From Schoenoplectus triqueter (lineage: Eukaryota > Streptophyta > Magnoliopsida > Poales > Cyperaceae), in contig CAXKVV010000282.1 in NCBI GenBank assembly GCA_964058805.1, positions 1 to 64,000 on the forward strand: a DNA stretch of 64,000 nucleotides, given 5' to 3'. Numbering within the stretch: the stretch's first letter is position 1; each line of letters opens with the position of its first letter. Made by a program: the position numbers and the translations under genes. The notes under the pieces were generated by a model. It did no database searches, was not told the DNA's origin, and saw nothing but the letters and a program-made list of their open reading frames with translations. Positions 51,201-62,059 of the stretch are shown piece by piece.

Positions 51201-52025
51201 TTCACGAATCACGATAACTTAAAATCTCTTCTGCTTTTTATTTTTATTTTTATTTTTTATTTTATTTTTGCGTATGTGGTTAAACAGTTCACTTTAACTC
51301 TGAAAAGCTTGTAAAATATATTTAACTTAAATCTTTTTAATCTTTTTAGCAAAAGCATGTACGAAAAATGTAATATCCAAATATAATTTTTTATTTATTT
51401 TGGACGGAAGTGGGGGAGGTTCAAAATACTTTGGACCAAAAAATTGATTCAAAACCTTTTAGAACCATTGATTTTGTATCGAGATTCGTATTTTTAATAA
51501 AATGTAAATTCAAATTGTTAGGGACAATGGTACAAGTGGTATATTGATTAGGGATTCGATTATTTGGATAAGATACTATATATCTTATAACTCGTGTATA
51601 AGTCAAATTGTTATCATGGCATAAGCTTTGAATTCGATAATTAACTAATTAAACAAATAAAGTAATCGAGAAAGTGGTTTGGACATGCTCAAATGAAGTA
51701 ATGAATAAACTATTTAAACAAACTGGACATGCAAGTTTAGACGGACCGAGGATTAGATTATAAAATTAACGAATATTTTAATTAATAGATAATTCCATAG
51801 TTATGTTTCGAAATCATTTGAAGTAATTAATAAATAAAATATTATATTAACTCCACACAAGCAGTGGAACTGGTGGGGTCTCTATCCATTAGTTGATTGT
51901 TTAGTCAAAGCCACAAATCAAAATGTGTTTTCTGATGAACACAGAATTAAAGATACATCTCCTTTTTAATTAAAAATATAAGAGCAGAGAATCACGATCG
52001 CATAGTGAGCAGAGGTGGATCGCAT
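48221..52025. other. Intergenic DNA, nothing recognised
   Basis: Composition is more even than elsewhere between 49000 and 51100. Short open frames on the minus strand (49519-49749, 49829-50023) have no recognisable domains and no splice-linked partners I could find. Could include an untranslated or pseudogenic transcript. Confidence 0.4.
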
Positions 52026-53115
52026 AATAAGCAGAGGCGGATTTAGTATATATAGGTCAGGGGTTAGATGACCTGAATTTTAGAAAATAATGTTTTTAAG
52101 GTAATTGGTTTACTAAAATGATCTACTGAATTTTTTTTTAATCCTCTGAATTATTTAATTATTTTTATTGAGAAATTTTTATTTAATATCATACATAATC
52201 AAAGAATTATATAAAAAAATATATAAAGTTCTATGGAGGAAAACTTTATTTATCGACTTGATTATTAATTATTTTAAGTTCTGATTAGTTATTTTAATAT
52301 GCAAAAAGATAATATTTTGATAGTTTTTTATTAGGAAAGAATTTATATTGAATTACTATTTTTTTATTTAGTACTGATTAGCTAATGAATTTGAATCCGA
52401 TAAGATATTACAATTCAATTATTGACAACCTGACCAAAATCCCGCATCCATCCCTTATAATGAGAAAAAGAAGAAGATAAACAACAATAGTGTTAATTTT
52501 TCCAAAATCAATGTTGACGCTACACTATTCTTCTACTAGGGGTGTCAATGGGTATAGTACGAATCGGATGGAGGTATTTTCATTATCATACCCATTTAAA
52601 ATTATTCTTACCCATTAAAATTAGTTTTACTCATATCCTATCATTACCCGTTAAAATAAATGAATAATGAAATGGTAACTGATGTCAACGAATAATACTA
52701 ATATATTAATTAATTTATCAACATTTAAAAAAGAAGCATCCAAACTCATTCCTTTCATACAAATGCATAAAAAATTTACTAGATGAAATCAAATATAACG
52801 ACGCAAGCAATTTCTACTTGTGTTATTTCAAAACAAACAAACTAAAAAAAAAATACAAATATCTCTCATCAAAAATTTTAACTAGAAAATAAAAATAGCA
52901 TTTTGTCTAAAATAAAATCTTATATTGTCTCTTCCAATCATTTTAAGAAATAATGTACTAAATATTATTTCATTATGCACGATATTAAATATTTTTTTTA
53001 ATAAAAATAATTAGATAATTCAGGGGGACAAAAAAAATCCGGGGGAACAAATTATCGAAAATATTATCTAAAAGCACTATTTTTCAAAATACTGAGAGAC
53101 AGCTGCCCCCCTAAA
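52026..53115. mobile_element. Possible hAT-like MITE of the 'GGCGGATTTAG' type
   Basis: Left 'agaggcggatttagtatata' faces right 'taaatctatatagatctgcc', which are approximately inverted. Another MITE left end, TAGGGGTGTCAATGGGT, lies inside it at 52538 without a clear right end. Duplicated flanks could not be confirmed. Confidence 0.45.
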
Positions 53116-53271
53116 TCTATATAGATCTGCCCTTGTTCCGATGGTGATTTGTTTGTCGTGAACCAAGCCGTGCTCTACGAGTCCGACCTTGTAGAACATG
53201 AAAACTATAACGGACGTGTTGGAAGTCCCAATAATAAGCTAGCGAACACCACGAGCAGAACACTCAATACA

Positions 53272-53542
53272 TAGTAAAGATACCATGAGCTTAAGCTCAC
53301 GAAGGCCTTTTGTGAGTTTAACTCAAAAAGTATATTAAATCATCTCCAAATTTTTATTTATCATCATCATTAAATTATTTATATGAAAATCTTATGGGAT
53401 GCAAAAATTTGGAGTGTTTTGAGTTAAGATTTTCATATAAAGAATTTAATGAGCATGATAAATTAAAATTTGGAGATGATTTGATATATTTTTTGAGTTA
53501 AACTCATAGAAGACCTCCATGAGTTTAAGCTCACGGTATCTT

Positions 53543-53547
<5 letters not shown>
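53272..53547. mobile_element. Long-hairpin MITE with TAGTAAAGATACC ends
   Basis: Starts TAGTAAAGATACCATGAGCT and ends in the inverse (GGTATCTTTACTA). The two arms (about 120 bp each) pair along their length, including 'ttggagatgatttgatatat' and its inverse. An (AT)n microsatellite follows directly (53545-53577). Same family as 27319-27640. Confidence 0.85.
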
Positions 53548-53579
<32 letters not shown>

Positions 53580-54114
53580 GTATAAAACTTTATTCAACCG
53601 AATTTGTTGTTTCTAAGTGGGAGCAAGATCTGAGGGACAACTACCAGGTTTTGTTCGAGCTTTCGTTGGCGGGCAATGAGTTAAAGATGGAGAGTGTAGT
53701 GAATATGGCGGCTGGCATTATAAGCGATATGATGAGACGGAAGAGGCCCATCGAGATACGTCGGATGTTTAATTGCAGAGGTCGGAGGCGAATGGAGGTG
53801 GAGCTAGGGAGACAACCACTCCCTAGAAAAAATTTTGTACTAATATCCTTATTTTTTATATTATTTTCAGAAAGAAAATTTAGAAAATATGTTTATTTTG
53901 CTTTCTTGAAAAAAAATAATTTTTATCTCATTAACGAAAGTCTGAATCCGTCCCTGACAAAGATGACAAGAGAGGATATGGGAGAAGAGCATGAGGTACT
54001 GGGTCTGGATGTAATTTTTTTTTGTTGAACCAGAGGAAGTTCTGACTGGTAAATTGGTTTCGATTAATTAAGTAGATTAAACAATTTTTAGATCAAAGGA
54101 TGAGATTATGGTAT

Positions 54115-54430
54115 CAAATAAAATAATAATTAATAATAGTATAAAATAATATTAAATAAATATTAATATTAAACAAAATAATAATTTATAATAGTGTAAA
54201 GTAATATTAAATAATATTAATATGAAATAAAATATCATAAATAGTAAAAATAATAATAAATAACAAAATAAATAATATTCATGAGTAATAATAATAAATA
54301 AAATATTTTTTATTAGTATTAAATAAAATAATGATAATAATCAAATTAATAGTAAATAATAATAACCAATAGTGTTAAATAAAATATTGATAACGAATAA
54401 TTATTATTATTATCAAATAAAAAAATATAT
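54115..54430. repeat. Imperfect AAT-type microsatellite
   Basis: A degenerate run of aataat, attaat and ataaat phrases, similar in character to 35196-36296 but shorter and without recognisable element ends. Confidence 0.75.
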
Positions 54431-54815
54431 ATTATTTTATTTATTTCTCCATCACTATTATCAGATTTTTTTAGTAAGTCAGATGTCCTTCCGGGTATCC
54501 TCGTACAAGGATCAGGGATAGAGAGAGACGGGTGTGGTAACTTTCATTATCATTTAAATAATATTTTATTAATTTGGACAGTAAAAAATTAACTCTATTA
54601 TTATATTTTTTGAGATATCACTAATCTCACACTATTCTCAATTATTAATTCAAAAATATTATTTCTCTAATCCTTCCACCATCCAAACAAGCCAAAAAGA
54701 AAAGCACCTTATGATGATGGAAAATGGAAACCTCTTATATATGGAAGCCAAATTAATTCAGCTATCGTCCTCAACGCACATTAAATCCGACTTTTGTCTT
54801 CCAATGCATTGCCAG

Positions 54816-55137
54816 TAGAGGTGTCAAAACCTGATCCGACCTGAAATGATCAAAAGATAAATGGATCAAGTATGGGTCGATGTGACCCGTTTAATTGTAT
54901 TTTTTTGATCTAATGTTATTATTTAATATTAATTAATACTTAAATATATACTAATTAAAAATAATAATAAATTAATTAATATTTAATTACTTCAAATTAT
55001 ATAAAAATAATTAGTAAATGCTTAATTTTTACATGGGAAGGGTCAATCAAGGTTTTTTTGACCCAAAATTAAACTGGTCGGGTCAGATTAAGAAAATAAT
55101 AAAATAATAATGACCCTACCTGATCCATTGACACACA
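54816..55137. mobile_element. hAT-type MITE copy 5 (GGGTCGGGTC family, diverged)
   Basis: Left end TAGAGGTGTCAAAACC, right end CATTGACACACA. 8-bp flanks ATTGCCAG and GTTGCCAG differ at one base. Internal 'cctgatccgacctga' and 'ggtcgggtcagatt' mark the family, here shorter (322 bp). Confidence 0.75.
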
Positions 55138-55960
55138 GTTGCCAGTGGTATATAATCTTTCAAATAAATTATGTATTTTTTAGGGACAAAATTCATTGAA
55201 AATGATTGTCCTCTCCTCGATAGTTTTTTAATCTTTCAAATATATTAAAAAAATAATATATATATATACACTTATATATTAGTTATGTTTTAAATTTTAT
55301 ATAATTTAAATATAATTTGATATTCTATTTCAAATATCACTTATTTAGATCCTTGCATATTTCATATCATTTTCAATGGACCTAAATAGAATATCAAATA
55401 CTTAATGTATGAAATTTGAAGCACTGTTGTCTAGATGTAAAATTATATGTATAATTTTTTTTAAGAATTTTATTAGTATTTTTTAAAAAATAACTGTTAA
55501 AATTGTCAGATCAATCATTATCAATGGATGCTTTTGTTTATTTAATGATAGGGAAGACATGATATCGACAACGCCTCAAAATTAGCAAAATTCTAAAGTT
55601 TAAAATTTTTTATTTTACCAATGACCAGGCAATTTCCCAAAATTGCCCTAATTTATTATGTAAGTATAGTTACAATTTTATCGATTACCATGATCCATGG
55701 CTGTGAAATAAGCATATTATATATTAGATCACATACCTTTGAAAGTATATAAATTAAACAACAGCAGTATATGTCAACAAAAAGAAAAATAGACAGTAAG
55801 ATGATAATTTCGTGGTAGGCTTGACAATTAAATTTTTTGCTGGCTCCTAAATCAGTTTTTTTATATATAATTATTTTTAAATTAATATTATTAAAAATAA
55901 GAGTGAGATTGTAAAATTTTAAATCTACGAATGACAACGCGTCACTGGTACTGGCGCGTT
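55138..55960. other. AT-rich intergenic DNA
   Basis: No gene recognised. The minus-strand open frame at 55656-55937 is Ile/Leu-rich AT-rich sequence without a domain. Confidence 0.5.
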
Positions 55961-55967
55961 TGTTAAC

Positions 55968-55975
55968 TATAAATA
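55968..55975 (+). promoter_or_regulatory. TATA box
   Basis: TATAAATA, 106 bp upstream of the ATG at 56074, followed by a CT/CA-rich leader ('tcttctcatctcactaacac') with a likely transcription start near 56000. This spacing and leader are typical of plant core promoters. Confidence 0.65.
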
Positions 55976-56073
55976 CTCAGCCCCCGTCAGTCTTCTCATC
56001 TCACTAACACACACTGATCAAACAATCTCTCTCACAAACTGATCAAATATCCATTTTTTTCATTTCTTTCAAA

Positions 56074-56769
56074 ATGATACTAGATTTAAATTTTTATCTG
56101 GCTGATGAAGAAAATTACATTGCGGAACAACCGAGCGGCAATAGTTTTTTGGCGGAAATATTTCCAACCTACGATCAAACCAATTCCTATCCAACCTACG
56201 ATCAAACTGATTTCTATCCAACCTATGATCAAACCAATTCCTATCCGTATCCAATTGTTTACGGTAACAATATAATTTATCAACAACAGAACCCAGTGGC
56301 GCCATCATATAATTTTTTTGGCGGTGGTAGTAGTACCTTTGGCTGTAATTTAGTTGATGATCTCGGTAGGACCGAAGAGCAAAGTAATATTGATGGCAAC
56401 AGTAATGTTGATCCAACTGTAATGAAATCAAGTGATGATCACGATGATCAGGATGAGCAAGATGATGACGGTTCGTATTATTGGAGTGAAGTAGAAACAT
56501 GAGAGGATTACATTGAGTAGTCGGATATTTCGATTGATGAATCTGAAGATGAGGAAATTCAGATATGCGATACCACGTTGTCAGTTATCGGACGAACCGA
56601 GAGGCAACATCCCATAGAAGCATTGAATAATTTTGAGATGTTCGACCGTTTAGGTGCAAATGAATTTCGATTAGGATCCGATGATGAGTTAGCTGAAAAT
56701 AAAATATTTGCTTCTAAATTGACTTTAAATTGGATAATTTGTGACTGGAGTGTTAGAAAAAATGTTTAA
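56074..56769 (+). pseudogene. Unrecognised acidic repeat protein, frame interrupted by two stops
   Basis: The ATG opens 142 codons ending at TGA (56500-56502). Five codons later comes TAG (56518-56520). The same frame then runs open to 56769. Residues 31-57 are three tandem copies of a nine-residue unit, PTYDQTNSY type (27-bp units at 56164, 56191 and 56218). Residues 110-142 are Asp/Glu/Gln-rich. The part after the stops starts acidic (ISIDESEDEEIQ) and continues with a charged segment ending RKNV. A TATA box and leader precede it. I know no family with this layout. It may be a gene ending at the first stop, or a longer gene recently broken. No intron signals rescue the stops. Confidence 0.5.
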
Positions 56770-57196
56770 TGTTGGGTACAAAAAATTTATAAAACACAAC
56801 TTATTATGAAATACAAAGAAGAGAGTTGTCCTTGAAGATTATACACTAGACCTGAAAAGGGATCAACCATATGGAGGATCATCACAAATAAAATCCCCAC
56901 AATTGTAAAAGACCACCAGAAAACCGCAAACACTTACAACTCACATCTAATTTGATTACATGATGTGTTTACCAACATTTAAAATAAGATCTCTCTTTAG
57001 CAGTGCAACAAATCAATATGATTATAGAAATGAAATATCTCGGTGTGGCACCAATGTACAGTAAACTTTGGCGTGATTGAGAAAGAACAATTGAACAATT
57101 ATTTGACACTTGAGAATGATCATATACATTGCTTCCACTGGCAGTGGCGCGCTACCATTTGCAAATTTAAAAATAGCCGTTACTCACTCTTATTTT
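56770..57196. other. Intergenic DNA after the acidic repeat frame
   Basis: No clear gene. An 82-codon plus-strand open frame starting at 57043 runs into the MITE and has no domain I recognise. Confidence 0.4.
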
Positions 57197-57503
57197 TAGA
57201 GGTGGCAGAACCTGACCCGACCCGACAAACCCGCCCGACCCGTCCGGACCCGAACCCGACCCGATCCGATTTTTTAAGAAAGTCAAACTGACCCGACCCG
57301 ATCCGAACCCGACCTGACTCGACCCGACCCGAGATCAAATGGCCTTCAATCCAATCGAAATCTATCAACGATCTGAAAAAACACAACATGTAAATTGACC
57401 CGACCCGACCCGACCCGATTTCTTCCAGAAAATCAAACTGACCCGACCCGCCCGACCCGAACCCGAACCCGACCCGACCCGACCCGCCCAATTGCCACCT
57501 CTA
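57197..57503. mobile_element. hAT-type MITE copy 6 (compact, GACCC-rich)
   Basis: Left end TAGAGGTGGCAGAACC, right end CAATTGCCACCTCTA. Exact 8-bp duplication CTTATTTT at 57189-57196 and 57504-57511. Almost entirely GACCC/CCCGA repeats, with an inner partial duplication ('gaaaatcaaactgacccgac' recalls 'gaaagtcaaactgacccgac'). It lacks the AT-rich centre of the other copies. Confidence 0.87.
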
Positions 57504-57803
57504 CTTATTTTTAATAATATTAATTTAATAATAATTATATATAAAAAAACTGCTCCTAAATACACTAAAAGCTTATCATCATATCAAAATATATAAGTAT
57601 ATAACATACAGCAATATAATTATAGAAAATGTGAAAAGAACACTTTTGAGGGATGTTCAGAAAAAAAGATAGAATTCGCCATATCAACTATCTCGAAGGT
57701 TCCGAAATATGTGAGGATACAATAACGTGATGCTCATGCACATGCATTTATTAATTATTGTGATTTTATGATATAAAAATATAATAATATGTGTGGCGAG
57801 ACT

Positions 57804-58025
57804 CAGTGGTAGATCCAGTTTTTTATTAAGTTTGGGCACAATATATGAATTAGTATAAATTCTCAAAAATTAAATATAAAAGGTATACTTTTTTCAATTA
57901 AGCCTAAGCACTCATATAGTTTTAAACTATATTTTTCTGATTCAAAATAAACATTTTACTATTTTACATGTATTTTAGAAAATCAAGCTCGGACACTGAC
58001 TTGCTTATGCATAAGTCCGCCCCTG
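57804..58025. mobile_element. Small hAT-type MITE with CAG...CTG ends
   Basis: Left end CAGTGGTAGATCCAG, right end AAGTCCGCCCCTG, imperfect inverted repeats of the CAGGGGCGGA type. 8-bp flanks GCGAGACT and ACGGGACT agree at six positions. Confidence 0.65.
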
Positions 58026-58355
58026 ACGGGACTCCCAACTAAACACAAACATTGACCCCTACAGAGTCCAGATACAACCCATTAATGTTATGAAAAGTCC
58101 TAAATTCATACCCAAAATCATAATAAGCTAAGAACCGTAATCTCTATGGAGATTTCTCAGTGCAGAGATCTCCGTAGGGAAATCTAAACATAATTTTTGA
58201 TGTATGGAAAAATTTATTATTGTTAAATCAGAATCGTTAATCACTGATCGGATGATTTATAACGAAATAACCGCATAACTCAGAGAAATCATTTCAATCA
58301 ACTACATCCTCTTCTTGCTCCAAATGAAACATTACTCGTTCTTTGCATTTGCTTA
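58026..58355. other. Intergenic DNA
   Basis: Nothing recognised. A short local inverted 'ctatggagatttctcagtgc / agatctccgtaggg' arrangement is seen at about 58145-58180. Confidence 0.5.
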
Positions 58356-59061
58356 TCTATACTATTATATAAAACATCTAAGAATTGGAGGGTCCATTTT
58401 TTATCATGGTAATTTTTTGTTATACCAATTTTATCCCTCAATTAGACGGATAATATTTATTTTTGGATGATCGAACGTATATAATCGCGTCCATTGATCC
58501 CTTTTTTTCTCCATTTCTTTCTCATCTATATTGTTATTTCCATAATATAGTTTTTTTATTTAGCAACATTGTGCATGTTTGGTAAGAAATTAATGGTGAT
58601 AATATATATTAGAATAATTCACTTTTGTTATCATAAATTCATGAATCATTAACTCATATTGTGTAGAAAATCTCATCAATGTGAATTGATAGACCTTTGA
58701 AGCCTTAGGATGGTGGTATTGAAAGGTCAAGATAGTGCAAGAATGTAAAGAACCTAAGGTAGAAATGTATAAACCAATTTGGGGCTTAATGTTCAAGTAT
58801 AATGGCAGCGGAATACGATTTAAATGAATTCAATTCTCACAAGAATATAGCAATCAAAGAAACGTGAGAAAAGAAAGTAAAGATAAACCAAGAACACAAG
58901 ATGTAACAGAGTTCAACTTTAACAATGCCTACGTCTCCGGGACCCTCAACCTCTAACAATTGAGGTTGAGCCGATGTATTTAAAAAGAGTTTTTACACTT
59001 GTAGAACTTGGTCCCTTACAAAAATGGGCTGCCAAGCTTATCGATAACAAGAGTGACAACA

Positions 59062-59160
59062 CATTCAAAAAGGTGAGTGACAACACATTCAAGAAGGGTG
59101 AGTGACAACACACTCAAAATATGAGTGACAACACACTCAAGAAAATGTGAGCACTACAGC
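59062..59160. repeat. Short tandem repeat, GTGAGTGACAACACA type
   Basis: Four units of roughly 24-30 bp containing 'gagtgacaacacattcaa' or 'gagtgacaacacactcaa', beginning near 59072 after a degenerate first unit ('gagtgacaacac' at 59050). Confidence 0.8.
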
Positions 59161-59418
59161 TCAAAAGAATGATTTTAAGAAGATCACGAAGGATCAAGTT
59201 GGGAGAATAGAGAGAAGCAAGATTGAGCTTGAACAAAGATTTGACTAATTGAGTATATCAATCTATTGAATTATCTCTCTCACTTTGTATATGGCTAGTA
59301 AGCTCTCTAGAGTAATGATTTTGCTAGATAGATCAAATTCTAACTCAGTCAGATAATTTTCAGTGAGAGAGGTGATCCTTTTAAAATAGATTTTCTGAAG
59401 AAACTATTTTTCGGCCTG

Positions 59419-59662
59419 AACCGTTATAACGGTTTACGAATCGTTATAACGGTTTAGAAAGAATAGCCGTTGGATCAACCGAACTGAAACGTTATAATGA
59501 TTTATCAAATCGTTATACGTTTCCCAAATCGTTGTAACGATTACTGAATCGTTACATAACGATACACTCTGGTTTCTTTTAGAATATTTCTGCCTTAGAA
59601 TATTTTTGAGTATTGAGATGAACCGTTATAACGTTTACTGAATCATTATAATGATTCCCTGG
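59419..59662. promoter_or_regulatory. Cluster of CGTTATAACG palindromes
   Basis: AACCGTTATAACGGTT (59419-59434) is a perfect 16-bp palindrome. Near-copies follow at about 59439, 59487, 59507, 59525, 59545, 59625 and 59640. Each half (AACCGTT) looks like a MYB-type core site. Function is inferred from sequence alone. Confidence 0.45.
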
Positions 59663-59976
59663 GCAGATGTAATTTTCTTGTTGTTTAAGCTCAATTTATC
59701 TTGACCAATTCAACCCAGTTTGAATCTAACTAAACCTAAGCCTAATACAGTCTTGATTAAGCTCTTATTTATCAGCACTAGTCTTGGTTCTTGTGCAATA
59801 GTCCATTTGCATGTTAATCCCTGCACAAAACTCAAACAAGACAAATTGTAAAATTCAAGATTGTTTTGCAAATTGATAAATCAAAAAAGATGTTAAGTGT
59901 AACATAAATTTTTTATCTTATAATATTTTAATGTTTAAATAAAAAAGTTTGCTGCAACGCGCGAGTATATAGCTAG

Positions 59977-60858
59977 TAAATTTAAGTGTGTGCCACTTAG
60001 CCTCCTCAAGTTTCTAAATATAGTCAGATGCGTGTGATAAAATGTAAGTATGGAACTTCCAAGTTTCAATTTCTAAAGCAATCGAACAGTGAAGTAGTGG
60101 AGTAAGGGGGATTATTTTTATATATAAAAATAAAAAATCAAAATTATAAAAAAGAAAACTATTTAAATTTTTAAAAGTTCTTAATTTTATATAAAAATAA
60201 CCCGGATAAAGGATTTACTTTGTTTATATTTCTTTTTACATAAAGGATTTTGTGAGCCTCAACATCCACTTTTTTTTTAACTGAACACGCGTCTCTTCTT
60301 AGAGAGAGATGAGAACCATTATAATTGTACTAATATGTGGTTTGTTTACTTTAAACTTTGGAAGCATGTACTTACTATGAATGTTTTTTTGCTGGAATTT
60401 AGAATCAATTTCCTTTGATAAATTGTTCATTGTTCATTCATTTTTAATAAACTTTATATTAAAAACAAATTAGCTAAGTGCAGCATGTACTATTTGTTTT
60501 TCGTTAAATGAAGCACTTCAAGAATTTATACCAGTTCACTTCTCAAAATTACAATGGAAAATTAGACATAAAAAATCAACATCCAACATCGGAATTTGTA
60601 AGCTCATCTATTCTTTTGAAAATAAATTGATTTTAAGAACCACCATTTCATTTAAAAAAAGTAACACAATATTACATTATCAAACTGCAGAAAGGCAAGG
60701 ATAAAAACGATACACTGCGCCCGGAGAGAATTTCTAATCCATCCTCCAGTCCAATATTATTTTTGTCATTTATAATTTTGATACGAAGTTCGATTTTTTA
60801 TCTGAACTTTCATTGTTAAGAACATTGATACAAAAATATCAGTACAATTTATGTTTAA
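59977..60858. other. Intergenic DNA between the two facing Helitrons
   Basis: No gene or element recognised. Confidence 0.5.
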
Positions 60859-61329
60859 CTAGCTATATACCCGCGCGTTGCAGCAGAATTTTTTATTTAA
60901 ACATAAAAATATTATAAGATTAAAAAAATTCACATTTATCTAATATTAAATTATAAATTCACCAAATTATAGAGAAAACATATAATAAAGACTATATTTA
61001 ATCTTGGATAAGAATTTTGCACAATATGAGTTAATGATTCATGATTTTTATGGCAAGAAAAGTAAATTATTCTAACATATATTATCACCATTAATTCCTT
61101 GCCAAATATGCACAAAGTTGCTAAATAAAAAATAAAAATTATGGAAATAATAGTATATAAGGGAAAGAAATGGAGAGAAAGAAGGGATCAATGGACGCGA
61201 TCACATACGTTCGATCAACCAACAATAAATATTATCCGTCTAATTGAGGGATAAAATGGGTATAATAAAAATTTACAATGATAAAAAATAGATCCTTCAA
61301 TTCTTAAATGCTTTATATAATAGTATAGA
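60859..61329 (-). mobile_element. Non-autonomous Helitron, copy C
   Basis: Reverse orientation. Reading the minus strand it starts TCTATACTATTATATAAAGC at 61329 and ends GCGCGGGTATATAGCTAG at 60859, with A and T flanks. 471 bp, very similar to copy A throughout. It lies about 465 bp upstream of the clustered-mitochondria gene start codon. Confidence 0.87.
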
Positions 61330-61389
61330 TATAGATATTTTTCGCACTTTTAAAGGTAAACACGTGCAAAATCTCCTTGTAAATTTCTC

Positions 61390-61794
61390 TTGCTATTTTG
61401 GCGAAGAAAGACACTGACAGCACGAGGCCGTTGTTCCAAAAAAATGGCCTTTCATTAATCAATCCTCATCTCTCTCCTCTCTTACAAGGCGCGCCGCCCC
61501 TTCTTAGCCCCCATCACTCGCTCCTCTGCACCCTTTTTTTTTGCGCAAAACCCTTCAAAACCCTAGCTGACTTCCTCTCCACGTTTCTTCGATTCTCTTT
61601 CGTTCGTCTCCTTCGCCCCATCCATCTCATCGGTTCGTACACTCCTCTCTCCTCTAACATCTTTCACTGTTGGAATTGGTAGTCGCGTTCGCCAATCGGT
61701 CGACTGATACCTATGGGGCTATGGGGAGAAGAAGAGGTTCTTCGATCGTCATGGATCGCGTTACTATCTAATTATAACTCTTTTGATTGAACAG
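61390..61794 (+). promoter_or_regulatory. 5' UTR region of the clustered-mitochondria gene, with probable 5' UTR intron
   Basis: A GC-richer, CT-rich leader starts near 61400. The ATG at 61795 follows directly on 'tttgattgaacag', a good 3' splice acceptor. Candidate donors lie at 61633 (CG|GTTCGT) and 61679 (TTG|GTAGTC). The inference is an intron ending right before the start codon, which would exclude translation from any upstream frame. Confidence 0.55.
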
Positions 61795-62059
61795 ATGGCT
61801 GGGAAATCAAATAAGGCAAAGAAGGGAAAGGGCGCTAGTCCGAACTCAGGTCCTGCGAATACCACTGAGCCTGAATCGAAGCTGGTGGAATCGTCCGTAG
61901 TTGTTTCTGATGGCTCGCCAACTGATACGAACCCTCCAAATGATGAAGCTAACAGAGAAATTGGAAACACTGATACAGAGGTTCACACTGACGAGGCACC
62001 AGCTGCTGTGAAGGAGGAAGAGGCAGATGAGAAACCAAGTCCAGGGAAGCAAAGAGAAG
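61795..62059 (+). CDS. FMT: First coding exon of a clustered-mitochondria protein (FRIENDLY/FMT-like), partial
   Basis: 88 codons plus one base, starting MAGKSNKAKKGKG and ending in a Glu/Lys-rich stretch before KQREG. It then meets a GT donor (62060-62061). The MAGKSNK start with a low-complexity acidic region and a KQ-x-G sequence at the first junction fits the N-terminus of plant CLU-family proteins. These large cytosolic proteins are needed for normal mitochondrial distribution and bind RNA. The conserved CLU domains lie in later exons beyond the window, so the assignment rests on the N-terminus only. The ATG at 61795 is chosen because it directly follows a splice acceptor and matches the family start. 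Confidence 0.65.

Larger units (their letters stand above)
58665..59905. mobile_element. Foreign segment inside Helitron B, possibly a solo LTR
   Basis: It has LTR-like phrases ('cctacgtctccgggaccctc'), possible termini TGTAGAAAATC and GTGTAACA, and no open frame. It holds two repeat clusters annotated separately. No matching target duplication was found, so capture by the Helitron is an alternative to LTR insertion. Confidence 0.45.
58356..59976 (+). mobile_element. Helitron copy B with about 1.2 kb of foreign DNA
   Basis: Starts TCTATACTATTATATAAAAC and ends GCTGCAACGCGCGAGT-n-AGCTAG, between A (58355) and T (59977). It matches copy A over its first ~310 bp (to about 58664) and last ~70 bp (from about 59907). 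The ~1.24 kb between is absent from copies A and C. Confidence 0.85.

Noticed and set aside
52538..52700. Additional member of the TAGGGGTGTCAATGGGT MITE family
   Set aside because: The left end is clear but no matching right end or 8-bp duplication was found, and the interior lacks the GGGTC repeats.
53519..54028. 169-residue plus-strand open frame
   Set aside because: Begins in the hairpin MITE end and the (AT)n tract and ends in AT-rich DNA; contains a 'gaatccgtccctgac' MITE end. No recognisable domain, so not called a gene.
56069..56500. 143-residue His/Tyr/Arg-rich frame on the minus strand
   Set aside because: Antisense shadow of the plus-strand repeat frame, which alone has a TATA box and leader.
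57180..57565. Gly/Ser/Arg-rich open frames on the minus strand
   Set aside because: Translation of GGGTC repeats inside the hAT MITE at 57197-57503.
61398..61682. 94-codon plus-strand frame upstream of the clustered-mitochondria start
   Set aside because: Lies in the CT-rich 5' leader; the real start follows a splice acceptor at 61795.
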